The notes beneath the pieces were generated by a model. That model had not been told where the DNA came from and ran no database searches. It saw only the letters and a program-made list of their open reading frames with translations. Below are positions 45,524 through 50,372 of a stretch of DNA of 50,372 nucleotides, piece after piece. The translations under genes were made by a program, and so were the position numbers. Each line of letters opens with the position of its first letter. Positions within the stretch are counted from its first letter, which is position 1. Where the stretch lies: the NCBI GenBank assembly GCA_902549785.1, contig CACCWT010000004.1, positions 1 through 50,372 on the forward strand. Direction: 5' to 3'. This DNA comes from an uncultured Pelagibacteraceae bacterium. Its GTDB lineage: Bacteria > Pseudomonadota > Alphaproteobacteria > Pelagibacterales > Pelagibacteraceae.

Positions 45524-47391
45524 GCTATATGCTTAATAGACTTTCTTTTGACATGAGACAACAAAATATATACTGCAGCTGGGGTTATTCCATCTATTCT
45601 GAGTGCTTGGCCAAGTGTTTTTGGCTTTATTTCCTTAAATTTTGACTTAACTTCATTTGATAATCCAGAAAATTGATCATAATCTAGGTTTTCAGGTATT
45701 TTTAGATTTTCGTCTCTTTTAAATGCTAGAATGTCTGCATCTTGTTTCTTCAAATATCCTTTATAGTGAGCTTTTATCTCAATTTGCTCATCGATTTCAC
45801 GTGAAACATATTTGATTTCAGGCCAAATTTCCCTAATTTTACTCATATTTACTGACTTTTGGCTCAGTATTTCCAATGCATTTCTTTTAACCCCATCTTT
45901 TGCAATATTAATTCCAAATTTAGATACTTTTGAGGGGGAAATTAATGAATTTTGCATTTTTTCAATACTTTTTTCCAATTTAGAGGCTTTCTCTTTATAT
46001 ATAATTTTCCGCTTATTTAATATTAAACCAATATCAATTCCTTTTTGGGTAAGTCTTATATCTGCATTATCAGATCTCAAAGATAGCCTGTATTCTGCCC
46101 TTGAGGTGAACATTCTATAGGGCTCTGCAACTCCTTTTGTAACTAAATCATCTATCATAACACCTATGTATGCCTCAGACCTATCAAGTATAAATGGTTC
46201 TTTATCTTTAACAGAGAGAGCAGCATTTATTCCAGCTATCAATCCTTGTGCCGCAGCTTCTTCATAACCTGTTGTCCCATTTATTTGTCCTGCAAGATAA
46301 AGGTTTTTAATTTTTTTTGTCTCTAAAGTTAGAAATAGCTCCCTTGGGTCCACAAAATCATATTCTATTGCGTATCCAGGCCTTAAAATCTTTACATTTT
46401 CTAAACCATTGATATTATTGCATATTTCTTGCTGTATTGCAGCAGGTAGGGAAGTTGAAATTCCATTTGGGTAGATTGTTTTATCATTTAAACCTTCTGG
46501 CTCTAAAAATATTTGATGTTTTTGCTTATCAGCAAACTTTACAATTTTATCTTCTATGGAAGGACAATATCTAGGGCCAACACCTTGGATACTTCCTGAG
46601 TACATAGCACTACTTTTAATGTTTTTAGATATGATCTCATGAACTGCTCGATTAGTATATGTCATCCTACATGAAATTTGTCTATTGATATTTTTTTTTG
46701 TAAGAAAAGAAAAAAAATATGGATCTTCATCTGCGTGCTGCTCTTCGAGTTTTTCGAAATTAATAGTCGTTGCATCCAATCTTGGTGGTGTTCCTGTTTT
46801 TAATCTTCCAATTTTAAAATCATATTTTTCTAATTGTTCACTTAAACCTGTTGAAGGTTTTTCATTAAATCTCCCTGCAGGTGTTTTTTCTTTACCAATG
46901 TGAATTAAACCATTTAAAAAAGTTCCGGTTGTTAGGATTACTTTAGATGATAGTACTTTTTTACCTTCTTGTGTAATAAAACCAATTATATTGTTTTTTT
47001 CAAAAATGAACTCTATTACAGGATCAGAAAAAATGCTTAAATTACAGTAGTTTACAAGTTTTTCTTGCATATATTTCTTATATAATGATCTATCACTTTG
47101 AGTTCTAGGTCCACGCACAGCAGGGCCTCTGCTTCTATTTAATAATCGAAATTGTATTCCTGATTTATCTGCAACTTCACCCATCACACCGTCAAGTGCA
47201 TCTATCTCTCTAACGAGATGACCTTTGCCTAATCCCCCTATTGCTGGATTACATGACATCTCACCAATAGTATTAAATCTATGTGTAAATAAGGCAGTAT
47301 TTACGCCTAATCTAGCAGATGCTGCAGCTGCTTCACAGCCAGCATGACCTCCTCCAATTACGACTACATCAAATGACAACTCGTTTTTCAT
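45520..47391 (-). CDS. mnmG: tRNA uridine-34 modification enzyme MnmG
   Basis: MnmG (GidA) with MnmE installs carboxymethylaminomethyl groups at U34 of certain tRNAs. The 623-residue FAD protein has the dinucleotide fold [20 protein letters not shown] at the start, [11 protein letters not shown], and [17 protein letters not shown] in the middle. The C-terminus carries the helical MnmE-binding domain. It starts 76 bp after mnmE on the same strand and contains a second parS-like site. Confidence 0.97.
   Translation of the reverse strand: MKNELSFDVVVIGGGHAGCEAAAASARLGVNTALFTHRFNTIGEMSCNPAIGGLGKGHLVREIDALDGVMGEVADKSGIQFRLLNRSRGPAVRGPRTQSDRSLYKKYMQEKLVNYCNLSIFSDPVIEFIFEKNNIIGFITQEGKKVLSSKVILTTGTFLNGLIHIGKEKTPAGRFNEKPSTGLSEQLEKYDFKIGRLKTGTPPRLDATTINFEKLEEQHADEDPYFFSFLTKKNINRQISCRMTYTNRAVHEIISKNIKSSAMYSGSIQGVGPRYCPSIEDKIVKFADKQKHQIFLEPEGLNDKTIYPNGISTSLPAAIQQEICNNINGLENVKILRPGYAIEYDFVDPRELFLTLETKKIKNLYLAGQINGTTGYEEAAAQGLIAGINAALSVKDKEPFILDRSEAYIGVMIDDLVTKGVAEPYRMFTSRAEYRLSLRSDNADIRLTQKGIDIGLILNKRKIIYKEKASKLEKSIEKMQNSLISPSKVSKFGINIAKDGVKRNALEILSQKSVNMSKIREIWPEIKYVSREIDEQIEIKAHYKGYLKKQDADILAFKRDENLKIPENLDYDQFSGLSNEVKSKFKEIKPKTLGQALRIDGITPAAVYILLSHVKRKSIKHIA
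45793..45808. other. parS: second parS-like site inside mnmG
   Basis: GATTTCACGTGAAACA matches the parS consensus at 14 of 16 positions and keeps the full TTTCACGTGAAA core (45795-45806). It is 332 bp from the perfect site, in the coding region for the segment YVSREIDEQ. Confidence 0.8.
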
Positions 47392-47467
47392 AATTGTAAT
47401 TTATTATTGATCTTAAATTTTACAAGAAAACACTTAAAAATGCCTAAAAAGTGAACAAATTTAGGGC

Positions 47468-48799
47468 TTATTTACCTATACAAAAATCACTAAAAATTGA
47501 TCCTAATATTTCTTCAACATCTACTTTTCCAACAATCATACCTAAATGTCTGGTTGCCAATCTTAAATCCTCTGCAGCTTTATCAAAGTCTTCCTGGGAG
47601 TTTTTTTCCTTAAAATTTTTTAAATTCTGAAGACAAGCCTCTAAGCTTTGTCTATGTCTTTCTCTAGTAATTAAGGTTTCATTGGAACTAACAAATTTAT
47701 TTTTTAATTTACCTTTAATTCTATAAATTAACTCATCTAAGTTTGTTTCATTTTTAATTGATATAAAAATTGGATTAAATTTTTCAATTTGTTGATTAAT
47801 ACTTTTATAACCAAGATCTATTTTGTTAATAACAATTATTGATTTTTCACTTATCAAATCATTTAAAAACCCAGCAAAATTAACACTTTTTGGCTCAATT
47901 ACTATTATATTAAGATCAGCATCTTCAGCACGATTTAACGCTAATTTAATTCCTTTTTTTTCTATCTCATCATGAGACTCCCTTATCCCAGCAGTATCAG
48001 AGATCACAACTGGAAAACCATCTAAATTTAAATGAGCTTCGATAACATCTCTAGTTGTTCCTGCAATTTCTGAAACAATAGCTACATCTCGATTGGAAAG
48101 ATAATTTAGCAAAGAGGATTTTCCTGCATTAGCTGGTCCTATAATTGCAATCTTAAAACCTTCTCTAATTCTTTCTCCAACTTTTTGATCATTCAAAATT
48201 TTTTCAATTTCATTTCTGATTTTTTCGGAGTCTATTTTAATATTTTTCATTACATCTTCTGGAAGATCATCTTCAGGAAAATCAATTTTGGCCTCAACAT
48301 TTGACAAAATTTTTAAAAGCTTTTCCCTAAGAGAATTATATTTTTCAGAACTTCTTCCACTCATTATTTTAATAGCTTGTTGTCTTTGAATTTCGGTTTC
48401 TGCAGAAATAAGATCCGATATACTCTCAGCCTTAAGAAGATTTATTTTTCCATTTTGAAAGGCAATTTTTGTAAATTCACCAGGCTCTGCTAGACGACAA
48501 CCTTCAAATTTTGACAATTGATCTAAAATTGATCTAACAACAGCTATGCTACCATGGACATGTATTTCAGCCATATCTTCACCTGTATAGCTCTCTGGGC
48601 CAGGAAACCACAATAATATACCTTCGTCTATCAGCTCAGAATTATTGACTTTATTGAATTTTTTAAGAGTTGCTAATCTTGGAGGAGGCATTTCTCCATT
48701 TATTAAACTTAGTATAATTTTTTTTGTGTGTATTCCAGATACACGAATAACTGCTATACCTGAAACTCCAGGACCTGATGAAAGCGCGTATATGTTCAT
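47468..48799 (-). CDS. mnmE: tRNA modification GTPase MnmE
   Basis: GTPase partner of MnmG in U34 modification. The 443-residue protein has the N-terminal tetrahydrofolate-binding domain (ALSSGPGVSGIAVIRVSG), a G domain with GPANAGKSSLLNYL and DTAGIRE inserted in the helical domain, and the C-terminal CIGK motif. In alphaproteobacteria it normally sits next to rho; here a sulfotransferase gene lies between them. Confidence 0.96.
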   Translation of the reverse strand: MNIYALSSGPGVSGIAVIRVSGIHTKKIILSLINGEMPPPRLATLKKFNKVNNSELIDEGILLWFPGPESYTGEDMAEIHVHGSIAVVRSILDQLSKFEGCRLAEPGEFTKIAFQNGKINLLKAESISDLISAETEIQRQQAIKIMSGRSSEKYNSLREKLLKILSNVEAKIDFPEDDLPEDVMKNIKIDSEKIRNEIEKILNDQKVGERIREGFKIAIIGPANAGKSSLLNYLSNRDVAIVSEIAGTTRDVIEAHLNLDGFPVVISDTAGIRESHDEIEKKGIKLALNRAEDADLNIIVIEPKSVNFAGFLNDLISEKSIIVINKIDLGYKSINQQIEKFNPIFISIKNETNLDELIYRIKGKLKNKFVSSNETLITRERHRQSLEACLQNLKNFKEKNSQEDFDKAAEDLRLATRHLGMIVGKVDVEEILGSIFSDFCIGK

Positions 48800-48845
48800 A
48801 TAATTATTATAGTTTTATATTAAGCATAATTATATAATTTTATTA

Positions 48846-49700
48846 ATGATTATATGGTTAGCATCTTATCCTAAAAGTGGAAACACTTGGGTTCGTTCTT
48901 TTTTATCTTCGTTACTATATGATGAAAATAATGAAGCAAACTTTAGTTCAATATTAAATATAAAACAATATCCATTAAGATCCGACTTTAAGAATCTCAT
49001 CAATAATTTAGATGATATAAATGAAATTTCATCTAATTGGTTAAAATCACAAAGTATTATAAATTCTGACAACAAAATTAAATTACTAAAAACTCATCAT
49101 GCACTGGTTAAAATTGGTAAATCGAATTTTACTAATCATAGTTGCTCATTAGGTGCAATATACATTGTTAGAGATCCAAGAAATGTGATAAGTTCAGTTC
49201 TTTATCACTATTCAAAAAAAAATTATCAAGAAGCAAAAGAGTTTTTATTTGATGAACATAGAGCCTTAGGAAAAAAATATAATCCAGATGGTCATAACCA
49301 AAATAATGATATGTTTACACTTATTACATCATGGAAAACTCATTATAATTCGTGGAAAAATTTTAAAAAAAATTACCTTTTAATAAAATATGAAAATTTA
49401 GTTTCAGAACCAAAAAATGAGTTTCGTAAAATTTCAAATTATATTTCTAAGTTGATGAATTTGAAAATCGAAGACAAAAAAATTGATCTGGCAATAAAGT
49501 CAAATGAATTTGAAAATTTAAAAAGAATGGAAAAAAAAGATGGTTTTAAGGAAGCAATAAAAAATAAAGAAACAGGTGAGACAAAAAGTTTTTTTAATTT
49601 AGGCCCTAAAAACAAATGGCAGGAAAAATTGGATATTGAAATTAAGGAAAGTATTGAAGAAAAATTTGAGATTGAAATGAAAGAACTTGGTTATTTATAA
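48846..49700 (+). CDS. sulfotransferase family protein
   Basis: A 284-residue PAPS-dependent sulfotransferase of the cytosolic type. The 5'-phosphosulfate loop ASYPKSGNTWVRSFL is at residues 6-20, and the 3'-phosphate motif YIVRDPRNVISSVLYHYS near 105-122. LIKYENLVSEP and the C-terminal LGPKNKWQEKL (binding loop) also match. The acceptor is unknown and could be a glycan, lipid or small metabolite. The gene is on the plus strand, against mnmE and rho, and abuts the rho stop codon, so it looks like an insertion in a conserved cluster. Confidence 0.87.
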   Translation: MIIWLASYPKSGNTWVRSFLSSLLYDENNEANFSSILNIKQYPLRSDFKNLINNLDDINEISSNWLKSQSIINSDNKIKLLKTHHALVKIGKSNFTNHSCSLGAIYIVRDPRNVISSVLYHYSKKNYQEAKEFLFDEHRALGKKYNPDGHNQNNDMFTLITSWKTHYNSWKNFKKNYLLIKYENLVSEPKNEFRKISNYISKLMNLKIEDKKIDLAIKSNEFENLKRMEKKDGFKEAIKNKETGETKSFFNLGPKNKWQEKLDIEIKESIEEKFEIEMKELGYL

Positions 49701-50372
49701 TTATGCAGGCTTATTCATTGAATTAAAAAATTCAGCGTTATTTTTAGTTGTCTTTAATTTTGAATTAATAAAATCAATCGCATCCATAGATCCCATCGGA
49801 GCAATTATTCTTCTCAAAACGTTCATTTTTTGAAGATCATTTTTATCAAAAATTAATTCCTCTCTTCTTGTTCCAGACTTTGTAATATCTATTGCAGGGA
49901 AAATTCTTTTCTCTGATATTTTTCTATCTAAAATGGTTTCACTATTTCCAGTTCCTTTAAATTCCTCAAAAATTACTTCATCCATCCTGCTACCAGTATC
50001 AATAAGAGCAGTGGCTATAATTGTTAATGATCCACCTTCTTCAATATTTCTGGCTGCACCAAAAAACCTTTTGGGTCTTTGTAGCGCGTTTGCATCTACA
50101 CCACCTGTCAAAACTTTTCCTGAACTTGGTACAACAGCATTATACGCTCTTCCTAATCTTGTTATAGAATCTAATAGTATTACAACATCTTTTTTATGTT
50201 CTGTCAGTCTTTTGGCTTTTTCAATAACCATTTCAGCAACTGCTACATGGCGTTGAGCTGGTTCATCAAAAGTTGAACTTATAACTTCGCCTTTAACTGT
50301 TCTTTGCATATCTGTTACTTCTTCTGGTCTTTCATCAATTAACAAAACCATAAGGTAACATTCGGGATGATT
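49701..50372 (-). CDS. rho: transcription termination factor Rho, 5' part outside window
   Basis: C-terminal half of the Rho hexameric RNA helicase. About 223 codons lie in the window: the frame is open to the right edge, where it reads [21 protein letters not shown]. Visible are the ATPase segments [15 protein letters not shown] and [14 protein letters not shown], the R-loop region and the GTRREELIF tail, closely matching E. coli Rho. The start and the RNA-binding domain are outside the window. Rho is followed by mnmE in many alphaproteobacteria. Confidence 0.96.
   Translation of the reverse strand, partial: NHPECYLMVLLIDERPEEVTDMQRTVKGEVISSTFDEPAQRHVAVAEMVIEKAKRLTEHKKDVVILLDSITRLGRAYNAVVPSSGKVLTGGVDANALQRPKRFFGAARNIEEGGSLTIIATALIDTGSRMDEVIFEEFKGTGNSETILDRKISEKRIFPAIDITKSGTRREELIFDKNDLQKMNVLRRIIAPMGSMDAIDFINSKLKTTKNNAEFFNSMNKPA

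Noticed and set aside
47392..47467. CACTT/AAGTG stem in the mnmE-mnmG gap considered as a terminator.
   Set aside because: The stem is only 5 bp with a long loop and no following T tract, so chance is likely.

Overview
This window looks like chromosomal DNA from a SAR11-type alphaproteobacterium (Pelagibacterales). That is inferred from the very low G+C, intergenic gaps that are mostly 0-50 bp, frequent 1-17 bp gene overlaps, a core gene order typical of Alphaproteobacteria, and loss of many accessory members of conserved clusters. No rRNA, tRNA, CRISPR array, insertion sequence or prophage gene was seen. No stretch longer than about 220 bp lacks a gene; the longest is 38447-38666, upstream of a porin gene.

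Layout. 1-1825: end of fabB and all of fabI (fatty acid elongation), then a 49-residue membrane protein and a Tat-exported MsrB. 2499-9360 (minus): an ABM-domain protein and the block pnp, rpsO, rbfA, infB, nusA, with a promoter and hairpin terminator just before nusA. 9461-15769 (minus): metK, lnt, ybeY, phoH, miaB, fur and a very short tsaB. 15714-17840: a secreted polysaccharide deacetylase and a membrane-anchored Bax-type glucosaminidase, converging. 17877-20993 (minus): nfuA, trpS, murJ. 21043-26545: maeB, a BON lipoprotein (DolP-like), rsmI, an LpoA-like binding protein, rdgB. 26581-30492: grpE, dnaK, dnaJ and a 33-residue membrane protein; dnaK has a sequence matching the alphaproteobacterial heat-shock promoter. 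30489-32693: two secreted accessory proteins (a ten-cysteine unknown and an FG-GAP/UnbV protein). 32735-35094: dapB, nth, a PfkB kinase. 35098-37488: a tiny ArfA-like gene, an orphan winged-helix regulator, an L,D-transpeptidase, a YggS-family protein and a ThiE-like protein. 37505-38446: a strongly biased porin gene. 38667-43241: a DUF3576 lipoprotein, leuS, lptE, holA. 43238-48799 (minus): parB, parA, rsmG, mnmG, mnmE, with two parS sites inside rsmG and mnmG. 48846-50372: a sulfotransferase and the 3' part of rho.

Most genes serve translation, RNA decay, envelope building, chaperones and chromosome segregation. The parS sites beside parAB suggest the replication origin is not far away, although no origin is visible. 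The most interesting items are a candidate 35-residue ArfA ribosome-rescue factor overlapping the stop of a regulator gene (35098-35205); a possible attenuator in the nusA leader; divergent genes whose 5' ends overlap, including one pair sharing the hexamer ATGCAT; and proteins with altered cysteine sets (MsrB, endonuclease III). I did not find a multi-gene system that is clearly new; the ArfA-like gene and the secreted pair at 30489-32693 are the best candidates.
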